From Buchnera aphidicola (Melanaphis sacchari) (lineage in GTDB: Bacteria; Pseudomonadota; Gammaproteobacteria; Enterobacterales; Enterobacteriaceae): a stretch of 64,000 nucleotides of DNA. Positions 28,479 to 38,265 of the stretch are shown here, one piece after another; the first letter of the stretch is position 1; each line of letters begins with the position of its first letter. A program made the position numbers and the translations under genes. The notes beneath the pieces were generated by a model. That model was not told where the DNA came from. It made no database searches and worked only from the letters and a program-made list of their open reading frames with translations. The DNA lies in NCBI RefSeq assembly GCF_003096055.1, contig NZ_CP029161.1, positions 186,001-250,000 on the forward strand, given 5' to 3'.

Positions 28479-31022
28479 ATGATTGAAATAAATTTAAAGT
28501 CTTTATCTAATGAAATAAATATGTCTATCGAAGAAATCATAAAGCATTTTTCTGAGATTGGTATTTTAAAAAATAAAAATAACTCTATTTCTCAATTAGA
28601 GAAAAATTTATTGTTTAAACACTTACGAAATATAAAAAAATTTTCAGAAAATACTTTTGTTTTTCAGAGAAAAACTCGAAGTACTTTAAATATGTCTACG
28701 ATAGGAGGCAAAAGCAAGTCTATTCAAGTAGAAGTTAGAAAAAAGAGAACATATATTAAGAATAACAAATCAGATTTACGATCTATGGCAAAACATCAAA
28801 CATCAGTGCAAAAAAAAGAAAAAATTATTTTAAATTCATTTAAAAAAATTACTCCAAAAGAAAAAGTTCTTAAAAAAAATTATGAGAATATTTTAGAAAA
28901 AAAACCTAATAAATCTTCTTTAAATTTAAACAAAATAAATTTGTTAAAACGTTTTAGTACTATTAATAAAAAAACAGCTCAAGAAAATACTGAGATTAGT
29001 ATATCAAATAAAGAAAATAATAAGAGTTACAATTCAACTTTTCTTAGAACTTATGAAAATATTAAAAATAATCACGAAACAGAAAATCATAAAAAAAATT
29101 ATACTCGTGGTATAAAAAATTATCGTCAAAAAAAATATGGTAAACAAAATAATAACATAAAAAATAAGAAAGACGAAATACGTGTTACAAAAAATAAAAA
29201 AAATATTCGTCAGAAGAATAAATCAACTTTATTAAGACAAGCTTTTCAAAAACCTGCTTCTACTGTTAATAGAGATATCATTATTAATGATACGATCAGC
29301 GTATCTGAGCTATCTAATAAAATGGCAATAAAAAGCTCTGAAGTAATTAAAGTGATGATGAATATGGGTATAATGGCGACAATTAATTATATCCTTGATC
29401 AAGAAACAGCTCAATTAATTGCTGAGGAAATGGGTCATAAAGTTTTTTTAAGAAAAGAAAATGCATTAGAAGAATTAATTATGAAAGATCGAGATACAGG
29501 TAATAATATTCCTGTAATACGTGCTCCAGTAGTAACGATTATGGGTCATGTAGATCATGGAAAAACATCGTTATTAGATTATATTAGATCTACAAAAGTT
29601 GCATTTCATGAAGCAGGAGGGATTACGCAAAATATCGGAGCGTATCATGTAATTAGTGAATTAGGTTCGATTACTTTTTTAGATACTCCTGGTCATTCAG
29701 CTTTTACTAAAATGAGAGCTAGAGGAGCAGAGATTACTGATATTGTTGTTTTAGTAGTAGCTATAGATGATGGGATTAAACCTCAAACTGTTGAAGCTAT
29801 TCAACATGCTCAAGCTGCTAATGTTCCAATTATAGTAGCTATTAATAAAGTAGATAAAGTCGGCTTTGATATAAATCAAATTAAAAATGATTTAACAAAA
29901 TATAATATTGTTTCTGAAGAATGGGGTGGTGAAAACATATTTGTTCCTGTATCTGCTAAAACTGGTGAAGGTACTGACGAATTATTAAATGCAATTTTGT
30001 TGCAATCAGAAATATTAGAGCTTAAATCTATTTCTACAGGTATGGCAGAAGGAGTTGTTATAGAGTCCTTTCTTGATAAAGGTCGAGGCCCTATAGCTAC
30101 TGTATTAGTACAAAAAGGAAGTTTAAAAAAAGGCGATATAATACTTTGTGGATGTGAGTACGGTCGCGTTAAAGCTTTGCGTAATGAAATCGGAGAATTA
30201 TTAAATAGTGCTGGACCATCTATACCAGTAGAAGTTTTAGGATTATCAAAAGTTCCTTTATCTGGAGATAAAGTTACAGTTGTACGAGATGAAAAAAAAG
30301 CAAAAGAAGTAGCTTTTTATCGAAAAGATAAATATCGTGAAATAAAATTAGCTAATCAAAATAGATCTAATTTAGAAAATATGTTTGAAAATATTAAAAA
30401 AAGTAATTTTTCTGAATTAAAAGTTATTATTAAATCTGATGTTCAAGGATCTTTAGAAGCTATTTCTGGGGCATTATTAAAATTATCTACTAATGAAGTC
30501 AAAGTAAAAATAATTGGTTTAGGTATTGGTGGCATTACTGAAACAGATGCTTCTTTAGCATTAGCATCGAATGCTATTATTTTGGGATTTAATGTTCGAG
30601 CTGATTCTGCAGCTAAAAAAATAATTAATTTAGAGCGTTTAGATCTTCGTTATTATTCTGTAATTTATAATTTAATTGACGAAGTAAAGTCCTTTATGGC
30701 AGGTTTATTAAAACCTGAACGCAAACAAAATATTATTGGTTTGGCAGAAGTAAGAAATATTTTTAAGTCTCCTCAGTTTGGATTAATTGCTGGTAGTATG
30801 GTAACAGAAGGTATTATTAAGAGAAATAATCCTATTCATGTATTAAGAAACAATGTAGTTATGTATGAAGGAGAACTAGAATCGTTACGTCGCTTTAAAG
30901 AAGATGTAAGTGAAGTTCGTAATGGAATGGAATGCGGAATTGGTATAAAAAATTATAGTGATGTACGCGTCGGAGATATTATAGAAGTATTTGAAGTGAA
31001 AGAGATAAAAAGAATATTATAA
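28479..31022 (+). CDS. infB: Translation initiation factor IF-2
   Basis: 847 aa (E. coli 890). The GTPase that brings initiator tRNA to the 30S subunit. The N-terminal IF2N subdomain is present (IKHFSEIGI). Residues about 60-270 form a Lys/Asn-rich linker with little resemblance to the Glu/Ala/Arg-rich E. coli linker. A second IF2N domain ([20 protein letters not shown]) precedes the G domain: [27 protein letters not shown]. Domains II-IV are strongly conserved up to [11 protein letters not shown]. Internal start sites for short forms (IF2-2/3 in E. coli) were not resolved. Confidence 0.99.
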   Translation: MIEINLKSLSNEINMSIEEIIKHFSEIGILKNKNNSISQLEKNLLFKHLRNIKKFSENTFVFQRKTRSTLNMSTIGGKSKSIQVEVRKKRTYIKNNKSDLRSMAKHQTSVQKKEKIILNSFKKITPKEKVLKKNYENILEKKPNKSSLNLNKINLLKRFSTINKKTAQENTEISISNKENNKSYNSTFLRTYENIKNNHETENHKKNYTRGIKNYRQKKYGKQNNNIKNKKDEIRVTKNKKNIRQKNKSTLLRQAFQKPASTVNRDIIINDTISVSELSNKMAIKSSEVIKVMMNMGIMATINYILDQETAQLIAEEMGHKVFLRKENALEELIMKDRDTGNNIPVIRAPVVTIMGHVDHGKTSLLDYIRSTKVAFHEAGGITQNIGAYHVISELGSITFLDTPGHSAFTKMRARGAEITDIVVLVVAIDDGIKPQTVEAIQHAQAANVPIIVAINKVDKVGFDINQIKNDLTKYNIVSEEWGGENIFVPVSAKTGEGTDELLNAILLQSEILELKSISTGMAEGVVIESFLDKGRGPIATVLVQKGSLKKGDIILCGCEYGRVKALRNEIGELLNSAGPSIPVEVLGLSKVPLSGDKVTVVRDEKKAKEVAFYRKDKYREIKLANQNRSNLENMFENIKKSNFSELKVIIKSDVQGSLEAISGALLKLSTNEVKVKIIGLGIGGITETDASLALASNAIILGFNVRADSAAKKIINLERLDLRYYSVIYNLIDEVKSFMAGLLKPERKQNIIGLAEVRNIFKSPQFGLIAGSMVTEGIIKRNNPIHVLRNNVVMYEGELESLRRFKEDVSEVRNGMECGIGIKNYSDVRVGDIIEVFEVKEIKRIL

Positions 31023-31078
31023 GCTAACTGATAAAAAATTTTATATTTTAAAAATATTATAGATCTGGTAATAACATT

Positions 31079-31435
31079 ATGGAAAAATTATTTAGTCGGT
31101 CTTCTCGAATTGCTCCGGAACTGCAAAAAAATATTGCTATCATAATACATTCGTATCTTAAAGACCCTCGTATCAAAACAATTATCACGGTTTCTGAAGT
31201 GAGAGTATCTAAAGATTTGTCCTACGCTCAAGTATTTATTAGTTTTTTAGAAAAGGACGATAGTTTGAATGTCAAAAAAATATTATTTTTATTAAACAAA
31301 GCTTCTGGTTATATTCGAAAATTATTATGCAAAAAAATGAAATTAAGAATTATACCAAACATTTCTTTTTGTTATGATAATTCTTTTTTTTATGGAAAAA
31401 AAATATCTTCTTTATTAAATCAAATAAGAAAATAA
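31079..31435 (+). CDS. rbfA: Ribosome-binding factor A
   Basis: 118 aa (E. coli 133). A cold-shock 30S maturation factor with a KH-like fold. SSRIAPELQKNIAIII, DPRIKTIITVSEVRVSKDLS and YAQVFISFL match the family; the last 15 residues of E. coli, dispensable for folding, are absent. It is followed 9 nt later by truB, as in E. coli. Confidence 0.97.
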   Translation: MEKLFSRSSRIAPELQKNIAIIIHSYLKDPRIKTIITVSEVRVSKDLSYAQVFISFLEKDDSLNVKKILFLLNKASGYIRKLLCKKMKLRIIPNISFCYDNSFFYGKKISSLLNQIRK

Positions 31436-31444
31436 TATTAATTT

Positions 31445-32401
31445 ATGAATAAGGATAAGTTAATGGTTATCCATAAAAAACGCAATGTTCATGGATTTTT
31501 ATTATTAGACAAACCTAAAGGTGTCTCTTCTAATAATATTTTACAAAAAATTAAAAAAGTTTTTTATGCAAAGAAAGCAGGTTATATTGGAACATTAGAT
31601 CCATTAGCTACTGGTATATTACCTATTTGTTTTGGAAAATGTACAAAATTATCTCATGATTTGAATCAATTTGATAAAAAATATAGTGTGATTGCTAAAT
31701 TTGGAGAAACAACCTCTACAGCTGATTCAGAAGGAATTCTATTAAAAAAAAGATCAGTATTTTTTACTTTTTCTGATTTAGAAAATGCTTTACAAAAATT
31801 AACTGGGTCAATCAATCAAATACCACCAATGTACTCAGCGATTAAATACAATGGTATTCCTTTGTATAAATATGCAAGAAAAGGATTAAATATTTCCAGA
31901 AATTCAAGAAAAGTTTTTATACACAATTTCTATTTTATAGCTCAAAAAAAAAATTTAGTTAAATTGGAAGTGCATTGTTCTAAAGGAACTTATATTAGAA
32001 CATTAATTGAAGACCTAGGAGAAATACTCAATTGTGGCGCTCATGTTATTGCATTGCGTCGATTACAAGTAGGACTATTTCCTTTTAATAGATTAGTAAG
32101 TGCTTCATATTTATTTAATATAATGTCTAAAAAAAAAATTTATGACTTAGATTTTTTTAAAAAAATAGATTCCTTTTTAATTTCTGCTAAGAATATAGTT
32201 TCTTTTTTTCCTAAGATATATCTTTCTACAAAAGAGTTATCTTTTTTTGTATCTGGAAAAAAAATTCATATTATATCTGAAATAAAAAATAGTTTAGTAC
32301 AAGTATTTTCGAAAAAAAGCGGATATTTTATTAGTTTAGGAAAAATTATTTTTAATAAAAAAGTATTAATATTGCATCGTTTTATCTCTATAATAAACTG
32401 A
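31445..32401 (+). CDS. truB: tRNA pseudouridine-55 synthase TruB
   Basis: 318 aa (E. coli 314). Makes pseudouridine 55 in the T-loop of all elongator tRNAs. HGFLLLDKPKGVSSNNIL, the catalytic GTLDPLATGILPICFG (Asp is the nucleophile), KYSVIAKFGETTSTAD and CSKGTYIRTLIEDLGE are conserved; the C-terminal PUA-like region is diverged and lysine-rich. A second ATG six codons in (MVIHKKRNVHG) is equally plausible as the start. Confidence 0.98.
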   Translation: MNKDKLMVIHKKRNVHGFLLLDKPKGVSSNNILQKIKKVFYAKKAGYIGTLDPLATGILPICFGKCTKLSHDLNQFDKKYSVIAKFGETTSTADSEGILLKKRSVFFTFSDLENALQKLTGSINQIPPMYSAIKYNGIPLYKYARKGLNISRNSRKVFIHNFYFIAQKKNLVKLEVHCSKGTYIRTLIEDLGEILNCGAHVIALRRLQVGLFPFNRLVSASYLFNIMSKKKIYDLDFFKKIDSFLISAKNIVSFFPKIYLSTKELSFFVSGKKIHIISEIKNSLVQVFSKKSGYFISLGKIIFNKKVLILHRFISIIN

Positions 32402-32505
32402 TTAAGTTAATATCTATTAAATTCAAGATTGCCATGATATTATTTTGAAATAATTTTATTGAATTTTAATTGGTTAAATATAATTTAAAATATATGGAGT
32501 ATTAA

Positions 32506-32775
32506 ATGTCTCTTAATGTAACTAATGTCAAAGAAACAATTAAAAAATATGGTAAAAATAATAAAGATAGTGGTAATACTGAAGTTCAAGTAGCATTATT
32601 AACATATCAAATTAATCATCTTCAATTGCACTTTTCTCAAAATAAGAAAGATCATTGTAGTCGCCGAGGTCTTTTAAATATGGTTTCCAAGCGTCGTAAA
32701 TTATTAAATTATTTAAAGAAAAAAAATTTATCTCGTTATTCAATATTGATTAATAGTTTAAATTTAAGACGATAA
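32506..32775 (+). CDS. rpsO: 30S ribosomal protein S15
   Basis: 89 aa, as in E. coli. Binds the 16S rRNA central-domain three-way junction; in E. coli it also represses its own mRNA through a leader pseudoknot. [20 protein letters not shown] and [20 protein letters not shown] are conserved. GGAG lies 6 nt before the ATG. The 104-nt leader is AT-rich and I could not identify the E. coli-type pseudoknot. A terminator follows. Confidence 0.99.
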   Translation: MSLNVTNVKETIKKYGKNNKDSGNTEVQVALLTYQINHLQLHFSQNKKDHCSRRGLLNMVSKRRKLLNYLKKKNLSRYSILINSLNLRR

Positions 32776-32840
32776 GAAATTTTTAAAAAAATAAGATTTA
32801 AGAATTTAAATATTTTATATTAATTAATAAAAATATTTTT

Positions 32841-32864
32841 AAAGGGCTTCTTAGCCCTTTTTTT
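32841..32864 (+). terminator. Terminator of rpsO
   Basis: A perfect 8-bp stem AAAGGGCT/AGCCCTTT with the tetraloop TCTT, followed by TTTTATAATTTT. E. coli also has a partial terminator between rpsO and pnp, with read-through into pnp. Confidence 0.85.
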
Positions 32865-33018
32865 ATAATTTTATTAAGATATTTTGTAAACGTAGTTAAT
32901 AATTATTTTTTTAAATAAAAAATTTTATTTATAATTTATATATTAAAGATTTTGAATATTTTTTTTAAATAAAAAGATCACAATCATTAAAAATTAGTTT
33001 TATATTAAGGATATTATT

Positions 33019-35097
33019 TTGTTAAATCCCATTATACGTAAATTTCAATATGGACAGCATACAATTACTTTAGAAACTGGAACAATGGCGCGACAAGCAA
33101 CAGCAGCTGTTATGGCGAGTATGGATGACACTGCAGTTTTTGTTACTGTTGTTGGAGAGAAAAAAGTTCGTTTAAATCAAAAATTTTTTCCATTAACAGT
33201 TAATTATCAAGAAAGAACTTATGCAGCAGGTCGAATACCTGGTGGTTTTTTTAGAAGAGAAGGTCGACCTAATGAAAATGAAATATTAACTGCTAGATTA
33301 ATTGATAGACCAATTCGACCTTTATTTCCTAAAGGTTTTTTAAATGAAGTACAAATTATTGCTACAGTAGTATCAGTTAATCCACAAATTAATCCAGATA
33401 TTGTTTCTATCATTGGTGCATCAGCTGCTTTAAGTTTATCAGGAATTCCATTTTATGGGCCAATTGGCGCTGCAAGAGTAGGTCTTATTGGCGATCAATA
33501 TGTTTTAAATCCTTCTAGTGAGGATATGAAATCTAGTTTTTTAGATTTAGTAATATCTGGAACTCAAAATGCTGTTCTTATGGTAGAGGCAGAATCAAAA
33601 ATATTGAGTGAAGAAAAAATTCTTGGCGCAATTATGTTTGGTCACCAACAACAACAAGTAGTAATTAATAACATTCGTTCTTTGTCTAATGAAGCAAGTA
33701 AGTTACCTTGGGTGATATCTTATTCTGAAATTAACTCTGCATTAGAGTCAAGAATTTCAAAATTAGTTTATAAAGATATCAATTCTGCATATTTAATTTT
33801 TAATAAACAGGAACGATTTGAAAGGCTAAGCTCTATTAGAGAAGAATTAATTAAATTTCTTTCAAATGAAAATTCAAATATTGAAATATTAGAAATTGAA
33901 GAAATTTTACAAAAAATAGAAAAAAGCATTGTTCGTAAACGTATATTAAATAATGAAAATCGCATTGATGGTCGAGAAAAAAATATGATTCGCGCATTAG
34001 ATGTAAGAACTGGTATTTTGCCTCGTACACATGGTTCTGCATTATTTACTAGAGGAGAAACTCAATCTTTAGCAGCTGTTACTTTAGGAACCTCGAGAGA
34101 TGCGCAAAACTTAGATGAATTATTAGGAGATAAAACCGATAACTTTTTATTTCATTATAATTTTCCTCCATATTCTGTTGGAGAAATTGGAATAGTAGGT
34201 TCTCCAAAAAGACGTGAAATTGGGCACGGTCGTCTTGCAAAAAGAAGTCTTTTAGCAATTATGCCTAAATTAGATGATTTTCCGTACACTATTAGAATTG
34301 TTTCTGAAATAACTGAATCTAATGGTTCTTCTTCTATGGCATCTGTGTGTAGTGCATCTTTAGCATTAATGGATGCTGGGGTTCCTATTAAATCTGCTGT
34401 AGCTGGCATTTCCATGGGTTTAGTGAAAGAAGGTGATAGATATGTATTACTTTCGGATATTTTAGGTGACGAAGATCATTTGGGAGATATGGATTTTAAA
34501 GTTGCTGGTACAGAAAAAGGAATTACTGCCTTGCAAATGGACATAAAAATTGAAGGCATAACTAATCGAATTATGAGATCAGCTCTGATTGAAGCAAAAG
34601 CTGCTCGATTACATATTTTGAGTGTTATGAAGCAAGCCTTAAGCAAGCCTAGAAATGAAATTTCTGAATTTGCACCTCGTATTCATACAATTAAAATTAA
34701 TCCTGAAAAAATTAAAGATGTTATTGGAAAAGGAGGTTCAGTGATTCGAATGTTAACAGAAGAAACAGGGACTATAATTGAAATAGAAGATGATGGAACG
34801 GTAAAAATATCAGCTTCAATTAGAGAGAAAGCAAAAAATGCCATTCGAAGAATTCAAGAAATTACAGCTGAAATTGAAGTAGGTCAAATTTATTCCGGAA
34901 AGGTAACTCGTATAGTTGATTTTGGTGCTTTTATTTCAATAGGTGTCGGTAAAGAAGGTCTTGTTCATATTTCTCAGATTTCTCATAAAAGAGTAGAAAA
35001 AGTAACTGATTATTTAAAAATTAATCAAGTTATATCAGTAAAAGTTTTGGAAATTGATCGTCAAGGACGCTTACGGTTGAGTATTAAAGAAGTATAA
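33019..35097 (+). CDS. pnp: Polynucleotide phosphorylase
   Basis: 692 aa (E. coli 711). A trimeric 3'-5' phosphorolytic exoribonuclease and degradosome partner of RNase E. First RNase PH-like domain ([53 protein letters not shown]), a helical linker, second core with [20 protein letters not shown] and [20 protein letters not shown], then KH ([16 protein letters not shown]) and S1 ([19 protein letters not shown]). The start is TTG, the same non-AUG codon and MLNP start as E. coli pnp. The Ala/Pro-rich C-terminal tail of E. coli is missing. Confidence 0.99.
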   Translation: MLNPIIRKFQYGQHTITLETGTMARQATAAVMASMDDTAVFVTVVGEKKVRLNQKFFPLTVNYQERTYAAGRIPGGFFRREGRPNENEILTARLIDRPIRPLFPKGFLNEVQIIATVVSVNPQINPDIVSIIGASAALSLSGIPFYGPIGAARVGLIGDQYVLNPSSEDMKSSFLDLVISGTQNAVLMVEAESKILSEEKILGAIMFGHQQQQVVINNIRSLSNEASKLPWVISYSEINSALESRISKLVYKDINSAYLIFNKQERFERLSSIREELIKFLSNENSNIEILEIEEILQKIEKSIVRKRILNNENRIDGREKNMIRALDVRTGILPRTHGSALFTRGETQSLAAVTLGTSRDAQNLDELLGDKTDNFLFHYNFPPYSVGEIGIVGSPKRREIGHGRLAKRSLLAIMPKLDDFPYTIRIVSEITESNGSSSMASVCSASLALMDAGVPIKSAVAGISMGLVKEGDRYVLLSDILGDEDHLGDMDFKVAGTEKGITALQMDIKIEGITNRIMRSALIEAKAARLHILSVMKQALSKPRNEISEFAPRIHTIKINPEKIKDVIGKGGSVIRMLTEETGTIIEIEDDGTVKISASIREKAKNAIRRIQEITAEIEVGQIYSGKVTRIVDFGAFISIGVGKEGLVHISQISHKRVEKVTDYLKINQVISVKVLEIDRQGRLRLSIKEV

Positions 35098-35441
35098 TTT
35101 TTTATTATTTTTTATAAATCTATAAATAATTTTTTTATTTGGTATAATTAATTTTATAATTTTTTTAAATATAAATTTTATAAATAAAAAATAGATTTAT
35201 TTTGTCGCAAATAGTAAAATGTACTCATTACATAAAAATATAACTTATTTATAAAATTTAATGTAATTTTTATAATTTAATAAAAATTTCTAATTTATTT
35301 ATTTTATAAATATTTTAATTAAATTTTAAAATATATTTTATGTAAAAAATTTTTAGTAATAATTAATAAATATTATTAATTTTTTAGTATATTTATTAGA
35401 TCATTTAATTAGCGCCGGTTCACACCTTTCAATGAGAATAA
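35098..35441. other. AT-rich scar between pnp and the deaD leader
   Basis: E. coli carries nlpI here. Positions 35098-35405 are almost pure A/T with no open frame I can relate to NlpI. From about 35411 the composition changes abruptly to a mixed-base block (AGCGCCGGTTCACACC...) that continues into the deaD leader described separately. Confidence 0.6.
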
Positions 35442-35476
35442 ATTCATATTTTCATAAATGAGCTATGTAGACTGGC
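35414..35476 (+). promoter_or_regulatory. Potential structured element in the deaD leader
   Basis: GCCGGTT (35414-35420) can pair with GACTGGC (35470-35476), two pairs being G-U, and after a 1x1 mismatch ACA (35422-35424) pairs with TGT (35466-35468). The stem encloses ATGAG, a possible ribosome-binding element, and a short local ATGA/TCAT hairpin. In E. coli deaD is a cold-shock gene with a long leader. The block stands out because it keeps mixed base composition in nearly pure A/T surroundings. The structure is read by eye, not computed. Confidence 0.35.
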
Positions 35477-35519
35477 CACTGTAACTATAAAGGCATATCT
35501 ATTGCATGACTCATATTGA
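35442..35519 (+). CDS. yrbN: Candidate YrbN-like small protein frame overlapping the deaD start
   Basis: A frame of 25 codons plus stop (from the ATT after an in-frame TAA at 35439) ends 14 nt inside deaD. It contains [10 protein letters not shown] and ends YLLHDSY. From memory, the E. coli small protein YrbN (26 aa, directly upstream of and overlapping deaD) has FHDELCRLAAT and ends YVLHG, so the two align without gaps, sharing F, ELCRLA, Y and LH at the same spacing. There is no ATG, GTG or TTG start in frame: candidates are ATT 35442 or ATT 35448, the latter 10 nt after GAGA. Alternatives: a conserved RNA element, or a coupling leader read from ATG 35432 (nine codons) or ATG 35458 (eight codons, MSYVDWPL). 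Expression is unproven. Confidence 0.42.
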   Translation: MHIFINELCRLATVTIKAYLLHDSY

Positions 35520-37305
35520 AAGCACGTTTTCTTTTCTTGGTTTAAATCCTTTTCTTATTAAATCTTTAAATGAAATGGGATATGTTAAACCATCTCCTAT
35601 TCAATCATCTTGTATTCCTTTGCTATTAGCGGGAAAAGATGTATTAGGTATGGCACAAACAGGAAGCGGGAAAACAGCTGCCTTTTCATTGCCATTATTG
35701 CATAATATTAATGTTGATTTAAAATTTCCTCAAATTTTAGTTTTAGCTCCGACAAGAGAATTAGCGGTACAAGTTGCGGAAGCTTTTTCAGTTTTTTCTA
35801 AATATATGAAGGGTATAAATGTATTACCCTTATATGGAGGTCAACGATATGAATTACAATTGCGTGCATTGCGACAAGGCCCCCAAATTGTTGTAGGTAC
35901 CCCAGGACGGTTATTAGACCATTTAAAAAGAGGTACTCTTAATCTTTCTAATTTACATTCATTGGTTTTAGATGAAGCTGATGAAATGTTACGCATGGGT
36001 TTTATAGAAGACGTAGAAACAATAATGTCAAAAATACCTAAAGAACATCAAACTGCATTATTTTCAGCTACCATGCCTGAAGCAATACGTCGAATTTCTA
36101 AAAGATTTATGAAACAAGCGCAAGAAGTCAAGATACAATCTAATATTACTACGCGTCCTGATATTAAGCAGAGTTATTGGATGGTGTATGGGAAAAAAAC
36201 TGATGCATTAATTCGTTTTTTAGAAGTAGAAGATTTTTCCGCAACTATTATTTTTGTAAAAACAAAAAATGCTACTCTAGAAGTTTCTGAGGCATTAGAA
36301 CGAAATGGTTATAATAGCGCTGCTTTAAATGGTGATATGAATCAAGCCCTACGTGAACAAACATTAGAGCGCTTGAAAAATGGTAGATTAGATATTTTAA
36401 TTGCCACAGATGTTGCAGCACGTGGTTTAGATGTTGATCGCATTAGCTTTGTTATTAATTATGACATCCCAATGGATTCAGAATCTTATGTTCATCGTAT
36501 AGGACGAACTGGTCGTGCAGGTCGTGCAGGTCGTGCATTATTATTCGTTGAATATCGTGAACGTCGGTTATTACGTAATATTGAGCGTACTATAAATCAA
36601 TCTATTCCAGAAGTTCAATTACCTAATATTGAACTGTTATGCCAAAAGCGACTTGAGCAATTTTCTAAAAGAGTGCAGCAACAATTAGAAAGTAGAGATT
36701 TAAATGAATATATTGATTTATTAGATAAATTGTATTCTCCTAATGACGTAGATGTTAAAACTCTTGCTGCTGCTTTATTAAAAATGGCTCAAGGAGAACG
36801 TTCACTAATTATTAAAAAAGATTTGTTTAAACGACCATCTAAAGATTTTCGTCTTAAAAATGATCGTAGATATGAAGAAAATCGTAGTTATAGATTACGT
36901 CGTGATTATCGTAATGCAAAAGATATTGATTTATATCGTTTAGAAGTAGGTCGTAATGATGGTGTAGAAGTACGTCATATAGTTGGCGCTATTGCTAATG
37001 AAGCTAATATTAGTAGTCGTGATATTGGAAATATCAAACTTTTTTCTTCTTATACTCTTATTGAACTACCTAAATCTTTATCTCAAGATTTATTTAAAAG
37101 TTTAATAAGAACTAAAATATTAAATAAATCTATAAATATAAAATTGTTAAGAAATGTCAAAAGTTATGATAACAGAAAGAATAATCGCACAGTTTTAAGT
37201 AAAGAAAAAAATTATAAGCGTCGATTTTCTGAAATTAATTCAAATCAGTCTAACAATGTTAAAAATGAATTAAAAAAGTCATTTTTTAGACGAAAAAATA
37301 TCTAG
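35506..37305 (+). CDS. deaD: DEAD-box RNA helicase DeaD (CsdA)
   Basis: 599 aa (E. coli 629). A cold-shock ATP-dependent RNA helicase for 50S assembly and mRNA decay. [10 protein letters not shown] (motif I), PTRELA (Ia), DEADEML (II), FSATMPE (III), [28 protein letters not shown] (V) and [18 protein letters not shown] (VI) are intact. A dimerisation segment and the RNA-binding domain with [20 protein letters not shown] follow. The arginine/glycine-rich tail of E. coli is reduced to a Lys/Asn/Arg tail. The ATG giving [12 protein letters not shown] matches E. coli MAEFETTFADLG. Confidence 0.99.
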   Translation: MTHIESTFSFLGLNPFLIKSLNEMGYVKPSPIQSSCIPLLLAGKDVLGMAQTGSGKTAAFSLPLLHNINVDLKFPQILVLAPTRELAVQVAEAFSVFSKYMKGINVLPLYGGQRYELQLRALRQGPQIVVGTPGRLLDHLKRGTLNLSNLHSLVLDEADEMLRMGFIEDVETIMSKIPKEHQTALFSATMPEAIRRISKRFMKQAQEVKIQSNITTRPDIKQSYWMVYGKKTDALIRFLEVEDFSATIIFVKTKNATLEVSEALERNGYNSAALNGDMNQALREQTLERLKNGRLDILIATDVAARGLDVDRISFVINYDIPMDSESYVHRIGRTGRAGRAGRALLFVEYRERRLLRNIERTINQSIPEVQLPNIELLCQKRLEQFSKRVQQQLESRDLNEYIDLLDKLYSPNDVDVKTLAAALLKMAQGERSLIIKKDLFKRPSKDFRLKNDRRYEENRSYRLRRDYRNAKDIDLYRLEVGRNDGVEVRHIVGAIANEANISSRDIGNIKLFSSYTLIELPKSLSQDLFKSLIRTKILNKSINIKLLRNVKSYDNRKNNRTVLSKEKNYKRRFSEINSNQSNNVKNELKKSFFRRKNI

Positions 37306-37311
37306 TTTTTT

Positions 37312-37330
37312 TATGCCGCTTTGCGGCATA
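37312..37330. terminator. GC-rich hairpin between convergent deaD and ridA
   Basis: A perfect 8-bp stem TATGCCGC/GCGGCATA with the loop TTT, 6 nt after the deaD stop. On the plus strand the T-run (TTTTTTT) lies before, not after, the stem, and TTGAACG follows; on the minus strand an A-run follows. So it is a stable 3' end structure but not a textbook U-tract terminator for either gene. Confidence 0.5.
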
Positions 37331-37348
37331 TTGAACGCATTTAAGTAT

Positions 37349-37738
37349 TTATTTATTTTTTATTGCTATTGCTTCTATTTCTATCTTTACGTTTTTTGGT
37401 AATTCTCGGACTTCTACACAAGATCTTGCAGGGTAAAATGATTGATTATCTGTAAAAAATTTTTCATATATCTCATTAATTATTTGAATTTTTTTCAAAT
37501 GAGTAGTAAAAATTGTTATTTTAACAATATCTTTCATTTGATAATTTGCTTTTAAAATAATTGATTTTATATTTGTTAATACAACATGTGTTTGTTCTGA
37601 GATATTATTTGGTATACAACCAGATCTTACATCTATCGGTATTTGTCCAGATATAAATAAAAAATTATTCTTCATTATTCCTTGAGAATAAGGACCAATA
37701 GGTTTTGGTGCTTTTTTAGTTGTAATTATACGACTCAT
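37349..37738 (-). CDS. ridA: Enamine/imine deaminase RidA (YjgF family)
   Basis: 129 aa (E. coli 128). A trimeric enzyme that hydrolyses reactive 2-aminoacrylate and other enamines released by PLP enzymes such as threonine dehydratase. KKAPKPIGPYSQG, LFISGQIPID, and FYPARSCVEVRELPKNVKIE containing the catalytic Arg are conserved. It lies downstream of pyrI, as in E. coli, 60 nt away and probably co-transcribed with pyrBI. Confidence 0.98.
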   Translation of the reverse strand: MSRIITTKKAPKPIGPYSQGIMKNNFLFISGQIPIDVRSGCIPNNISEQTHVVLTNIKSIILKANYQMKDIVKITIFTTHLKKIQIINEIYEKFFTDNQSFYPARSCVEVRELPKNVKIEIEAIAIKNK

Positions 37739-37798
37739 ACATCACCGTTTTAATGACTAAGTGTAAAATTAAGTGTTATAAATTTTAAATACTTAAGA

Positions 37799-38254
37799 TT
37801 ATAAAACTATATTTTTAGAAAATTCTTTTTCACAGTATTGACATTTTAAATTAATATTATTTTGTGCATCTTTTTTGAAAATAAAGCTAGAAGTCGTAAA
37901 ATTATTATGACTAATACAGTTACTATTTGGGCAAACTAAAATACGATCAATTTTTTCAGGTAAAGAAGGAAATGCTTTTCCCACTAAATTATATTTATGA
38001 ATATAATTAACTGTTGCACAAGGAGCATAAATAGCTAGCTGATTAATTTGGTCATTACTTAAAAAACTATTTTCGATTTTTATAATGTCTTTTTTTCCTA
38101 GTTTTTTTGATGGTAAATTTAAACCAATGGTAATACGTTTTTCTGTTTCTGTAAATCTAAATAAAGAAAGTAATTTAAAACCAATATGTGCGGGTATATG
38201 ATCAATAACGCTTCCAGATTTGATAGCTTCTACTTGTAATTTATTTATTTGCAT
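37799..38254 (-). CDS. pyrI: Aspartate carbamoyltransferase regulatory chain
   Basis: 151 aa (E. coli 153). The regulatory subunit that binds CTP/ATP and, through zinc, holds the catalytic trimers. Nucleotide-binding N-terminal half ([36 protein letters not shown]), and a zinc domain with CPNSNC and CQYC near residues 108 and 136, all four ligands present. Allosteric control of pyrimidine synthesis therefore looks retained, unlike control of PheA. It is 11 nt after pyrB. Confidence 0.98.
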   Translation of the reverse strand: MQINKLQVEAIKSGSVIDHIPAHIGFKLLSLFRFTETEKRITIGLNLPSKKLGKKDIIKIENSFLSNDQINQLAIYAPCATVNYIHKYNLVGKAFPSLPEKIDRILVCPNSNCISHNNFTTSSFIFKKDAQNNINLKCQYCEKEFSKNIVL

Positions 38255-38265
38255 ATTTTATTTTT

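Noticed and set aside
35458..35484. An N-terminal extension of DeaD beginning MSYVDWP, as in some enterobacterial annotations
   Set aside because: The frame stops after eight codons here, so it cannot be part of DeaD in this organism.
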